From positions 1-37,229 of the forward strand of contig JADGCS010000039.1 in NCBI GenBank assembly GCA_015228875.1: a stretch of DNA of 37,229 bases, read 5' to 3'. This document shows positions 16,289-24,978 of the stretch, in pieces (within the stretch, counting starts at the first letter, position 1; each line of letters starts with the position of its first letter). Made by a program: the position numbers and the translations under genes. Source of the stretch: Deltaproteobacteria bacterium. Lineage in GTDB: Bacteria; UBA10199; JADGCS01. A model generated the notes under the pieces. It saw only the letters and a list, made by a program, of their open reading frames with translations. It did no database searches and was not told the DNA's origin.

Positions 16289-18895
16289 TCAGTGGGCCGT
16301 GGAGTTTTTTAAATCCCGTCTGCTCCTGCGCGTGACGACCCACAGGGCAAGCATGGCCATGCACGTGATGAGAGAGAGCACTCCTCCCAATACCAAGGAG
16401 AAAGGCGCAAACACAAACCTGACCTCGTGAGCCCCCGGTGGTAATACGATGGCCTTTAAAACATAATTGGCACGGTATACTTCGGTTTCTTTGTCATCAA
16501 TAAAGGCCTTCCAGCCCGGATAATAGAGGTCGTTAAAAAGCAGGTGACCGGCTTTGTCTGTGACTGTTTGAATTTTAACAGAGTTGGGGAGGTAGCTTGT
16601 GATGTGCGCGCCGTTGGCAGCTACCAGACCCGTGTTGCCGCTGTTTTGGACCGGTGCCGGCGTGGGGTTTTTTTCAAGGATCACGGTTTTGTGCAGATCA
16701 AACAACGGATCGGCGAGCTTGTTTATAATCTCTTCATCCGTATTCATTACGATGGAATTTTCAATCAGGGCAACCCTTTCAATGGCGTCCGGATTTTTTG
16801 TAATCTGATAACGTGTGAGTTCCTCGTTAATCTGTGCGTGATATTTAACATTAAACAAATCAAGAATTCTCTGGGGATTTTTTTTATCAAGAAAATTTAA
16901 CAACCCTTCGTATCTCTTTATGCGTGTGGGGATATAACCAAACGGGGAAAAGACCCCATAGAGCATGAACCTGTTGTATCCAATCGCACCGTGTGGCACG
17001 ATGCCAAAATGTTCACGTCCCTTTCCCACATTGATGCGATATATGTCCTTGTTTGGGAAGGCCCATCGCAAATCGGTCTGTTCCTGATTGTAAATAACTG
17101 TGTCAGTTTTTCGGCCATCAAGGGTGAGCAGGGCGGGCAGGATGCCCACTGCTTTTTCCAATGCCCTGTGCGCCGATTCCTGGTTGTTCGCAAAAGACCT
17201 GCCCACGGTGACATTGTTATGGTTTAATAAGAACAGATCTAAAAAAATAAAAATCACAGTCACGATACCGGGCCATTTTGAGTTTTTAAATCTGTTGTGA
17301 CCGAGCAAAAGGATAAGAATAAACGAGATGGCCGCCAAAATAATCAGGTGAAGCATCCCCGCTGTTGATGTCAATTGCGCATACTGCGGTTGTGGGGCTT
17401 TTGGTAGAAAAGACAGACAGACCAAGACCAGCGCCGTGAGCGCAGTCATGTACACGAGCAGCGTCTTTGTTTTTTGCCCATTGATGCAAAGATCGTGCAA
17501 CCCCTGTGCCGCCAAAAGAGCCACAAAGAAGTGAAAGACAAACGCAAACTGCATGATATCTCTAAACGAGGCAAAACCGGGAACGTAGTGGTAAAGAACG
17601 GAGTATAAGGGCGTCACGTTGCCCAGCGAAATGCACAGACTCAGGGCCGCCATAAAGATGAGATACAAGTTACTAACTTGACTTTGATGCCCCGAAGGAA
17701 ATCCCCTTGGGGGACGCGGTTGAATTCCTTCATTTTGCGAGGAATGCACCCGCGCTCTGTCGACTTTGAAAATCCTACGCATGAACTTTCTTTTTTTGAG
17801 TTCGCCAAGCACACCCCATCCGGCAAGAATGATGGTAAGCACTCCCATGTAAAGATTCTGCTGGGAGATATCGATCCCCTTGTCCCAGTAAGGTGTTGTG
17901 ACACCTCCAAAGTAATTGGGAATAAGCATTGTGATCAGGTGTCTCAAATTGAGACCGTGTCCCGAAGAAAACAAATCCTGCACTTCTTGTCTGTTGGAGT
18001 GCTGGATTAATTCCAGGGTTGGCACAAGCTGAATGGCCGCCAGCGTGACACCCAAGACAAAGAAGACAATGCCCAACTTGCACAAAGCGGCAAGGCCTGC
18101 GTGGGCTGGCACCGTGCAGGAATGGCTGCCGAAAGGAGCAGATGACACCTTCCAAGGTATTATTTTAGACCAAACCCAGGGGCCGACCCGCCCTTTTGTT
18201 ATTGACGAAGCGACCTTGTAGATCCAGTGAATACCCAACATAAAACAGGAATAGTAGTAGGTCTGGGGGTGTCCCCCAAGGATGTGTAAGGCAAGGACAA
18301 AGGCCCCGGCCAAGGCATATTTGACACTGTTGTCTCTCATGGCCTTGTCGAAGAGCAGAAACAAAAGAGGAAACCACGCTGCTGTGACAACAAAATAGAA
18401 GTGTTCAAAGTGTCCCAGTTGATACCCCATCAACATGAATGAGATGCCCCCAACAAGGGAGGCAAGGCTGTTCAATTTTAAATGATGGTGACACAAGAGG
18501 TACATGGACAGCCCTGCGATCAAAAAATGAAAGACCTCAAATATATATATTGTAAAAGGAGTGAGATCACAGAAAAGGGACAGCAGGATTGTGAAAGGGT
18601 AAAACATCCCCGTGAGGGTATCGGCAAAGATGGGAAAGCCCGAAAAAAAAAGGGGGTTCCAGAGAGGAAAAATGCCGTTTTTAATGTAGTGCGCATTAAA
18701 GGCCAGAGAAGGGTAATTGTAGTCTGCAGCATCCCAGATCAATGTGATATCCTGGGTGATTAAACCTTTGTAAAAGAAAACAACGAGGAGTATGAGCAAT
18801 AACAAAGTGACGCGGATGTTTTGTTTTAACATACAGTTTCGAAACAACCATGCATTAAAATATTGATAAACAAATTTCAATGACATAATCCGCAT
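16289..18895 (-). CDS. YfhO-family membrane protein with in-frame repeat insertion
   Basis: 868 residues with about a dozen hydrophobic segments and a C-terminal periplasmic-type domain, matching the YfhO family of large membrane proteins thought to act in glycosylation of cell-surface polymers. Family landmarks are LILWDAADYNYPSLAFNAHYIKNG near the N-terminus, HILGGHPQTYYYS, LAAIQLVPTLELIQHSNRQ, and YPGWKAFID close to the C-terminus. Residues about 376-411 (from KVDRARVHSSQNEG to SGHQSQVSNLY) are encoded by repeat A copy 2 and interrupt the sequence in frame. A second odd stretch lies near residues 235-270. The start is uncertain: ATG at 18895 or 18886, both inside repeat B, or 18832. Its neighbours are the GT2 glycosyltransferase and, beyond BREX, sugar-nucleotide enzymes. 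Confidence 0.82.
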   Translation of the reverse strand: MRIMSLKFVYQYFNAWLFRNCMLKQNIRVTLLLLILLVVFFYKGLITQDITLIWDAADYNYPSLAFNAHYIKNGIFPLWNPLFFSGFPIFADTLTGMFYPFTILLSLFCDLTPFTIYIFEVFHFLIAGLSMYLLCHHHLKLNSLASLVGGISFMLMGYQLGHFEHFYFVVTAAWFPLLFLLFDKAMRDNSVKYALAGAFVLALHILGGHPQTYYYSCFMLGIHWIYKVASSITKGRVGPWVWSKIIPWKVSSAPFGSHSCTVPAHAGLAALCKLGIVFFVLGVTLAAIQLVPTLELIQHSNRQEVQDLFSSGHGLNLRHLITMLIPNYFGGVTTPYWDKGIDISQQNLYMGVLTIILAGWGVLGELKKRKFMRRIFKVDRARVHSSQNEGIQPRPPRGFPSGHQSQVSNLYLIFMAALSLCISLGNVTPLYSVLYHYVPGFASFRDIMQFAFVFHFFVALLAAQGLHDLCINGQKTKTLLVYMTALTALVLVCLSFLPKAPQPQYAQLTSTAGMLHLIILAAISFILILLLGHNRFKNSKWPGIVTVIFIFLDLFLLNHNNVTVGRSFANNQESAHRALEKAVGILPALLTLDGRKTDTVIYNQEQTDLRWAFPNKDIYRINVGKGREHFGIVPHGAIGYNRFMLYGVFSPFGYIPTRIKRYEGLLNFLDKKNPQRILDLFNVKYHAQINEELTRYQITKNPDAIERVALIENSIVMNTDEEIINKLADPLFDLHKTVILEKNPTPAPVQNSGNTGLVAANGAHITSYLPNSVKIQTVTDKAGHLLFNDLYYPGWKAFIDDKETEVYRANYVLKAIVLPPGAHEVRFVFAPFSLVLGGVLSLITCMAMLALWVVTRRSRRDLKNSTAH
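17664..17770. repeat. Dispersed repeat A, copy 2, inside YfhO gene
   Basis: The second copy of the roughly 107-base repeat, in the same plus-strand orientation as copy 1. It lies wholly within a coding sequence and is read through in frame. The third hairpin reads TTCCT/AGGAA here and TTCTT/AAGAA in copy 1, so both strands of one base pair changed together. The first hairpin, CAAGTT/AACTTG, is identical. Confidence 0.85.
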
Positions 18896-18973
18896 GAAGC
18901 GGAAAACACTACGCGGGCTGGCACCTCGTAAAATATTGTTGCTGAAACGCGTAGAAAAAACCTACTTAGGTTC
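18884..18973. repeat. Dispersed hairpin-rich repeat B, copy 2
   Basis: The second copy of the 90-base repeat, about 92% identical to 11157-11246. Two possible start codons of the YfhO-family gene (18895 and 18886) fall within it, so the element may supply or alter the translation start of that gene. All three inverted repeats are intact. Confidence 0.85.
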
Positions 18974-19224
18974 TAAATTCGCCAAGCGCGCCGTGTTCAG
19001 GTAAAAACATCCTGAATTCCGCATGCCAAACTTTGTCGCAACCCGCAGACCTTGACAAATTGTAGCGTTGCCGGAAACGCAGGGGACCCATTAAGGTTTT
19101 AATTTGGTGGGGGCCCGACTGCTTGCAGTTGGGGGGTCCTCACAAATTTAAAACATTGATGGGTCTGCGTTGGAGGCTTAGCTACAATTTGTCAAGGTCG
19201 GAGGGTTGCGGAATTCAGGAACAC
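18896..19224. other. Intergenic region made of two repeat elements
   Basis: The 329 bases between the divergent YfhO and glycosyltransferase genes are almost completely filled by repeat B copy 2 and the large palindrome at 19011-19220, with a linker of about 37 bases. I see no other gene. Any promoters for both genes must lie within or between these elements. Confidence 0.7.
19011..19220. repeat. Imperfect palindrome of about 210 bases
   Basis: The outer left arm begins CCTGAATTCCGCA at 19011 and the right arm ends TGCGGAATTCAGG at 19220. Inside these, GACCTTGACAAATTGTAGC (left, 19048-19066) pairs exactly with GCTACAATTTGTCAAGGTC (right, 19181-19199). The match continues imperfectly to a central ACTGC-tt-GCAGT near 19118-19129. 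The left arm carries a 17-base insertion relative to the right. It is non-coding and ends four bases before the glycosyltransferase ATG. It resembles a miniature inverted-repeat element or a large hairpin; no transposase is present. Confidence 0.85.
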
Positions 19225-20175
19225 ATGAAAGCACAACCCCACAAACTCTTGATCATTGTCCCTGTCTACGAAGATTGGGAGTCCTTATCGGAGCTGGTTA
19301 AAGAAACTCAGGCCCTGGAGAACAACAACAAAATTCCCCCTGTTTTTTTTCTTGTTGTTAATGATGGTTCTGTACAGACACTTCCCACCAAGGAAATTTG
19401 CGAGAACCCTGCCATTTTCATACTTAATCTGGCCCGCAACAACGGACACCAGCGCGCCATTGCCATTGCCCTGGCCTATGCAGCCCATCACTTTCAACCA
19501 GAGGCCGTTGTGGTCATGGATGCCGACGGCGAAGACAAACCCGCTGACATCCCCAGTCTCATGGAGCAATTTGTTCAAACAGGTGGCCATCACGTTGTTT
19601 TTGCCCAAAGGGCCAAACGCAGCGAGTCCCTTGTCTTTCGCCTGTTCTATCAAATCTACAAAATCCTGTTTGTCCTTCTTACAGGCAAAACCATTTCATT
19701 TGGAAATTTTTTAATCATGCCCTTTAAAGAGGTAAAACGAATCACCCACATGGGAGAACTGTGGAACAGCCTTCCGGGGGCCATACTCAAATCATCTCTT
19801 CTGGTTGACACGGTTCCCCTCTCTCGCGGCAGGCGCTACCGCGGCAAAAGTAAAATGAATTTTGTAAGCCTCGTCGCGCACGGTCTTGGTGCCATATCTG
19901 TTCATATTGAGGTGGTGGCCATTCGTCTCCTGTTACTGACCCTGTTTTTTATCATCACATTTTTTATCAGCATTCTGGTTGTCATATTTATAAAGGTCTA
20001 TTTTACCATCTCGCTCCCTGGCTGGGCATCCATTTTTGTCATGGGTCTGACCACGCTGCTTATTCAATCATTTGGTACCATTGCCGTGCTGATCTTTCTC
20101 ACCCTCAACCACCGAACCCAGGCACAGGTCATTCCGTATCACGATTACAAAAAGTTTTTGCTCCAAGATTTGTGA
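19225..20175 (+). CDS. GT2 family glycosyltransferase (DPM1/ArnC-like)
   Basis: 316 residues. The N-terminal GT-A domain starts LLIIVPVYEDWESL, contains the nucleotide-binding VVNDGS motif and the metal-binding VVVMDADGEDKP motif, and later a GKTISFGNF segment. Two C-terminal membrane helices follow (LLLLTLFFIITFFISILVVIF and IFVMGLTTLLIQSFGTIAVLIFL). This is the layout of enzymes that transfer a sugar from a nucleotide donor to a polyprenyl-phosphate carrier at the inner membrane. The frame is open from 19123, but the ATG at 19225 is preceded by AGGA and begins just after the palindrome. It belongs functionally with the YfhO protein, the radical SAM enzyme and UDP-xylose synthase. BREX begins immediately after it. 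The sugar and acceptor are unknown. Confidence 0.9.
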   Translation: MKAQPHKLLIIVPVYEDWESLSELVKETQALENNNKIPPVFFLVVNDGSVQTLPTKEICENPAIFILNLARNNGHQRAIAIALAYAAHHFQPEAVVVMDADGEDKPADIPSLMEQFVQTGGHHVVFAQRAKRSESLVFRLFYQIYKILFVLLTGKTISFGNFLIMPFKEVKRITHMGELWNSLPGAILKSSLLVDTVPLSRGRRYRGKSKMNFVSLVAHGLGAISVHIEVVAIRLLLLTLFFIITFFISILVVIFIKVYFTISLPGWASIFVMGLTTLLIQSFGTIAVLIFLTLNHRTQAQVIPYHDYKKFLLQDL

Positions 20176-20270
20176 GAATGAGTGTGCCAGGCAAAACTGG
20201 TGCAAGCGAACTGGTAAACAAAATCCAGTCTGACCAAAGGCTAGCCACCGGGTCAGCACGGTTGCATCGT

Positions 20271-20882
20271 ATGACAAAACACAAATACATCATGTCCTTC
20301 ACTACTGGCGGACTATTTTATAACGAGTCCATAAAAATTGTGTCCGTGTTTCTGCAAATACATGATTGGGATGCAGTCAGGGAAAAAGTGTTAATAGATA
20401 ATTTGTTACAAACAAGGACAATCGCTGCTGCCAAAAGGATATGTAGGGAAATTGTTTTTAGACTTAGATTATTATCAGATGAGGAAATCAGATTGTTGGT
20501 TGAGGGTTCACGGCAAGATCAGGTGCAAGTATTGTGGGTAGCTGTTTGTCGTCGGTACAAACTGATCAAAGAATTCATGGTAGAAGTTGTGCGCGAAAAA
20601 TATCTTGGCATGGATTATCAGCTCAAACACGAAGACTATGACAAATTTTATAATCGAAAAGCAGAGTGGAATGCGGGCTTAGAGCATCAAACAGCGGCCA
20701 CACAAAAAAAACAAAGGCAGGTTCTGTTCAGAATGATGCAAGAGGCTGATCTGTTGACCAAGGATAACACGATTACTGGGCAAATATTTGCCCCAAGATT
20801 TGTTAAAGTGATGTCCAATAGTAAGCAGGAAATTGTAGACATGTTTCCGGTAAATGGTTCTGCTTTTCAAGGAGTGGCATGA
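20271..20882 (+). CDS. brxA: BREX protein BrxA (DUF1819)
   Basis: First gene of the BREX type 1 operon, 203 residues from the ATG at 20271, which fits the family's usual length of about 200. It begins with the family-typical pattern MSFTTGGLFYNESI and is helix-rich with many Arg and Lys, consistent with the DNA-binding small protein BrxA. The frame is open back to a GTG at 20172 that overlaps the glycosyltransferase stop. The extra 33 residues do not resemble BrxA, and neither start has a strong ribosome-binding site. The stop overlaps the brxB start (ATGA). BrxA is an accessory of the BREX defence complex; its precise role is not fixed. Confidence 0.88.
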   Translation: MTKHKYIMSFTTGGLFYNESIKIVSVFLQIHDWDAVREKVLIDNLLQTRTIAAAKRICREIVFRLRLLSDEEIRLLVEGSRQDQVQVLWVAVCRRYKLIKEFMVEVVREKYLGMDYQLKHEDYDKFYNRKAEWNAGLEHQTAATQKKQRQVLFRMMQEADLLTKDNTITGQIFAPRFVKVMSNSKQEIVDMFPVNGSAFQGVA

Positions 20883-21493
20883 TAATAGACAAACAAAAAC
20901 TGACACTGCCTGAGCGTTTTGAACATCTCAAAACATTGCTCAAAAGCCCAAAATTTTTAAACAAACAGGGTATAGGCAACGAGGTTCCTTTTTTTATATG
21001 TCCCTATAAGCCAAAAGAGGCCGTTGCGTTTTTTGCCAATCTTCTTGGGCCTCTGGTGATTGAATTAAGAAATAGCGGGATCAGGATACTTGAGATTGAC
21101 CTGTATGATCTTGTTGTTAAAACACTACGCAGCAGATCTATTTGGGACACTGTCATTCAAAACGAAAGCCATTACACTAAAGAACAACTCAAAGAGCTGT
21201 TGCAGGGTGTATTGGACATTGAAAAGCACCTTGTTCCAGCCATCGCAGACAGGATGAAAAGTGAAGATTTTGACATCATGTTTTTGACTGGTGTGGGTGA
21301 AGTTTTTCCATACATACGTTCTCATAATGTGCTTAATAATTTACAAAAAGTGGCAAAAGAAAAACCCACTGTGATGTTTTTTCCTGGAGAATACACACAA
21401 AATGATGAAACAGGAGCCTCTCTGGATTTGTTTGGAAGATTGCATGATGACAAATATTACAGGGCTTTTAACATCTATCATTGCGATGCATAA
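20879..21493 (+). CDS. brxB: BREX protein BrxB (DUF1788)
   Basis: 204 residues of the DUF1788 family, the second conserved BREX type 1 gene. Recognisable segments are LPERFEHLKTLLKSPKFLNKQGIGNEVPFFICPY, LEIDLYDLVV, and the C-terminal TGVGEVFPYIRSHNVLNNLQ and TVMFFPGEY. Length is normal. It starts within the brxA stop codon, so the two are translationally coupled. BrxB is needed for defence and is thought to bridge other BREX components in the cytoplasm; the molecular role is not known from sequence. The next gene, brxC, begins 17 bases downstream. Confidence 0.93.
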   Translation: MIIDKQKLTLPERFEHLKTLLKSPKFLNKQGIGNEVPFFICPYKPKEAVAFFANLLGPLVIELRNSGIRILEIDLYDLVVKTLRSRSIWDTVIQNESHYTKEQLKELLQGVLDIEKHLVPAIADRMKSEDFDIMFLTGVGEVFPYIRSHNVLNNLQKVAKEKPTVMFFPGEYTQNDETGASLDLFGRLHDDKYYRAFNIYHCDA

Positions 21494-21510
21494 AAAATGA
21501 GGAACATGAC

Positions 21511-24500
21511 ATGCAGATTAAAAACATTTTTTTAAAGCCGGTAGATCGTCCTATCGAGGGTGTCATTAAGGCGGATGACGACAAATGTCTGTATCAGGAG
21601 GTCGAAGAGTACGTTTTAACCAACGAGGTTGAAAAGCGGCTTGAACTGTTTTTGGAGGCCTACAACAACAATGACAATTCTAATGGTGTCTGGATCTCTG
21701 GCTTTTTTGGATCTGGTAAATCCCACTTGCTCAAAATGCTGGCCCTGCTTCTTGAAAATCGTAAGGTTGGAGAAAAAGACATCGTTGACCTGTTTTTAGA
21801 AAAATGTACCAACAACGAAATTCTTGCCGGTGATTTAAAAAGACTTACCAAAACCCCCTCCAAAAGCATTTTGTTTAACATTGACCAAAAGGCTGATGTT
21901 ATCAGCAAGACACAGGTCGACGCCCTGCTTTCGGTGTTTGTAAAAGTTTTTGACGAAATGTGTGGCTACTACGGCAAACAGGGGCACATTGCCAGGTTTG
22001 AACGTGATCTCGACTCACGCAATCTTTATCAGCGTTTTAAAAACGCCTTTAAAGAAATTTCAACCCATGACTGGGAGACCGGTCGTGAGCAGGCCCTTAT
22101 CGAGTCCCCGCAAATTGCACAAGCTTATGCCGCTGTGACGGGTGCTTCAAAGGAATCGGCCGATGGCATATTGGACAAGTATCGTCATGAATACAAGGTG
22201 TCCATCGAGGATTTTGCCGATAACGTCAAAAAATTTATTGATGCCCAGACGCCGGATTTTAGACTTAATTTTCTGGTGGATGAGGTCGGACAGTATATTG
22301 CCGGCAATATAAAACTGATGCTCAACTTGCAGACCATAGCAGAGACACTAGCCACAAAGTGTCGTGGACGAGCGTGGCTGATTGTGACTGCACAAGAGGA
22401 TATGGATGCTGTGGTTGGTGAGATGAACAAACAGCAGCTCAACGATTTTACAAAAATCATGGCGAGATTTGCGTGCCGTATCAAGCTGACCAGTAAAAAT
22501 GTGGATGAGGTTATCAAAACCAGACTACTGGCAAAAACAGATCCGGCTATTGATGGGTTGTCAAAAATTTATCATGAACAGCAAAACAATTTTAAGACAC
22601 TTTTTGATTTTGTAGATGGTGCACAACATTATTCAAATTACAGAGACAGGGATGATTTTGTCCGTGCCTATCCTTTTGTATCCTATCAATTTACATTGTT
22701 TCAATCTTGTATCAAGGGCTTGTCAGAACACAATGCCTTTGAGGGCAAACATAGTTCGGTTGGCGAAAGATCCATGCTCAGTGTTTTTCAACAGGTGGCC
22801 ATGCAGATCGTGTCGGGCCAGCTTGGGGAATTAGCCACTTTTGACCGTATGTTCGACGGTATTTGTAATTCACTCAAGTCCCAGATTCAACGGGCCATTG
22901 GGGTGGCCGACAAGCATCTAAACAATCCTTTTGCGGTCAGGATACTCAAGGCCCTTTTGCTTGTTAAGTACGTCAAAGAATACAGGGCGACACCAAGAAA
23001 TTTGCGTGTGTTGATGCAGGACGCATTTACTTCAAACATCAAAAACACCGAAAAAAAGATCGAAGAAGCACTCGATCAACTGGAACAACAGACCTACATT
23101 CAAAGAAATGGCGATGTGTATGAGTACCTCACCGACGAAGAAAAGGACATTGAGCAGGAAATCAAGGATGCAGACATTGAATCATCTGACATCATAGATC
23201 GATTGCAGGACATGATCTTTGTGGATGTTCTCAAACAGTCAAAAATAAATCATGAGGCCAGCGGGTGGTCTTACAGCTTTTCAAAAAAACTGGATGGAAG
23301 GCTTTATGGACATGAACGTGAGTTGGCAATCAATGTCATTACCCCTTTTAATGACCTGGCAGACAAAACAGACACGTTGCGCATGCAATCCATGACAACC
23401 GATGAGCTGATGGTGGTGATGCCTTTAGACCCCAAGTTCATGAAAGACATCACCTTGTTCATGCAGACCGAAAAGTACATAAAACAAAAAAATTCCCTCA
23501 CACAACAGGAGTCGATCAGAAGAATTTTACAGGACAAAAGCCAGCAAAACAACAGCAGACGGACAGGGCTTTTGCTAAGGCTAAAGGACCTGCTGGGACA
23601 ATCGGCTCTTTTGGTCAGGGGAGGCAATGTCGAAAATGGGACCACAGACCCACAAACAAGGATCATCAAGGGCTTTCATGAACTGATCAACAAAATTTAT
23701 CCTAACATGAGAATGCTGGGGGCAAACAGGTATTCAGAAGACAAAATAGCAAATTTTATTCGTGAAGACAGACTGCTCATAGGTACTCAGGTACTTGGTG
23801 AGGCCGAGACTGAAATGCTTAATTTGATTCAGGGTAACAACATGTCGGCGATCAAGACGACACTCAAGTCGTTTATAGACCGGTTTGAAAAAAAACCATA
23901 CGGCTGGCCGTTGCCTGCCATTCAGTGTCTTTTGGCAAGGCTTTGTGTCATGGGCAAGGTCGATGCCCGTGTGGACAGCAATGCCCTTGAAGGCAGAGAG
24001 CTCGAAAATGCCCTTAAAAATACCCAGTCACATGGTAATGTTATTTTACATTACCAGGCCGACTTTACGCCATCACAGATCAGGCAGGTCAAAGAATATT
24101 ACAAGGAGCTTTTTAACGAACCTGCTAAATCCTTGGAGGCAAAGGCCCTTGGCAAAGAGACGGCAGAGGCCGTTGCCAAGATGTGCGACGAATTGATGTT
24201 ATTGATTATTGAAAAGGAGCAGTTTCCTTTTTTGGCGCAAATTGCCGAGCCATTAAATCTTTTAAAGACGGCCAAAGACAAAAATTATTCATACTATTTT
24301 ACCGACTTTAAACCTGTGGCCGAGCGGTTGATTGATTGCTGTGGGGGTATCATTAACCCCATCAGACAATTTATGAATGGTCCTTTAAGGGAGATTTACG
24401 ACCAGACCAAAACTTATTTGATGACACAGGAACACAATTTTGCACATGTCACTGGTGAAGAGGTTAATTGTCTACGCGAGCTTATAAACAGTCCCTTTTG

Positions 24501-24978
24501 TTACAAGGGCAATGGCATGCAGCAGGCCAAACAACTGTTAGAGGCCCTCAGACAAAAGATACAAGAAAAACTTAATGCAGAAACTAAACAGGCCGTTGGT
24601 CTTTTGCAACAATACAAAGATCAAGTGGTAGAAATGCCTTTATTTGCCGCCCTGCCCGATAACGAAAAGGCATTAGTCACAATGAAATTTGATAGTTTGA
24701 TGGCCGACATTCAACAGACGGCACTGATTCCTGTAATCAAGGACATGGTGGCTCGTTTTCAGGATAACGAATATCTTAAAATTCTGTCACAACTTGAGCA
24801 GACAAAATCCTCTGGACCAGAACCAGCCCGCAATGCAGAGTATATCATGGGCAGATCAATAGCGGTTAAGTTTGAAAAGCCTGTTTTGATAACAGCAGAG
24901 GATGTAGAGGAATATGCGCTAAAATTCAAACAGGCGATGCTGAATGAGATCAGGGCAGGAAGAAGGATAAAAGTTTAA
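21511..24978 (+). CDS. brxC: BREX protein BrxC, P-loop ATPase
   Basis: 1155 residues, the usual size for the large BREX ATPase BrxC (PglY relative). Walker A is GFFGSGKS at residues 64-71 and Walker B is LNFLVDEVGQYI at about residues 254-265. A long helical C-terminal half follows, as in the family. The frame is open from a TTG at 21481, but the ATG at 21511 is preceded by GAGGA at a good distance and gives the usual MQIKNIFLKPVDRPIEGVIKAD beginning. The ATPase would use ATP binding or hydrolysis to control assembly of the DNA-bound BREX complex with PglX and PglZ. Its stop is directly followed by the pglX start. Confidence 0.97.
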   Translation: MQIKNIFLKPVDRPIEGVIKADDDKCLYQEVEEYVLTNEVEKRLELFLEAYNNNDNSNGVWISGFFGSGKSHLLKMLALLLENRKVGEKDIVDLFLEKCTNNEILAGDLKRLTKTPSKSILFNIDQKADVISKTQVDALLSVFVKVFDEMCGYYGKQGHIARFERDLDSRNLYQRFKNAFKEISTHDWETGREQALIESPQIAQAYAAVTGASKESADGILDKYRHEYKVSIEDFADNVKKFIDAQTPDFRLNFLVDEVGQYIAGNIKLMLNLQTIAETLATKCRGRAWLIVTAQEDMDAVVGEMNKQQLNDFTKIMARFACRIKLTSKNVDEVIKTRLLAKTDPAIDGLSKIYHEQQNNFKTLFDFVDGAQHYSNYRDRDDFVRAYPFVSYQFTLFQSCIKGLSEHNAFEGKHSSVGERSMLSVFQQVAMQIVSGQLGELATFDRMFDGICNSLKSQIQRAIGVADKHLNNPFAVRILKALLLVKYVKEYRATPRNLRVLMQDAFTSNIKNTEKKIEEALDQLEQQTYIQRNGDVYEYLTDEEKDIEQEIKDADIESSDIIDRLQDMIFVDVLKQSKINHEASGWSYSFSKKLDGRLYGHERELAINVITPFNDLADKTDTLRMQSMTTDELMVVMPLDPKFMKDITLFMQTEKYIKQKNSLTQQESIRRILQDKSQQNNSRRTGLLLRLKDLLGQSALLVRGGNVENGTTDPQTRIIKGFHELINKIYPNMRMLGANRYSEDKIANFIREDRLLIGTQVLGEAETEMLNLIQGNNMSAIKTTLKSFIDRFEKKPYGWPLPAIQCLLARLCVMGKVDARVDSNALEGRELENALKNTQSHGNVILHYQADFTPSQIRQVKEYYKELFNEPAKSLEAKALGKETAEAVAKMCDELMLLIIEKEQFPFLAQIAEPLNLLKTAKDKNYSYYFTDFKPVAERLIDCCGGIINPIRQFMNGPLREIYDQTKTYLMTQEHNFAHVTGEEVNCLRELINSPFCYKGNGMQQAKQLLEALRQKIQEKLNAETKQAVGLLQQYKDQVVEMPLFAALPDNEKALVTMKFDSLMADIQQTALIPVIKDMVARFQDNEYLKILSQLEQTKSSGPEPARNAEYIMGRSIAVKFEKPVLITAEDVEEYALKFKQAMLNEIRAGRRIKV

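Noticed and set aside
18255..18285. CCCCCAAGG string similar to the core of repeat A
   Set aside because: It encodes the conserved YfhO GGHPQTYY motif and similarity does not extend beyond about ten bases.
21481..21510. TTG start for brxC at 21481
   Set aside because: The ATG at 21511 has a well-spaced GAGGA and gives the conserved N-terminus; the extra ten residues overlap brxB without support.
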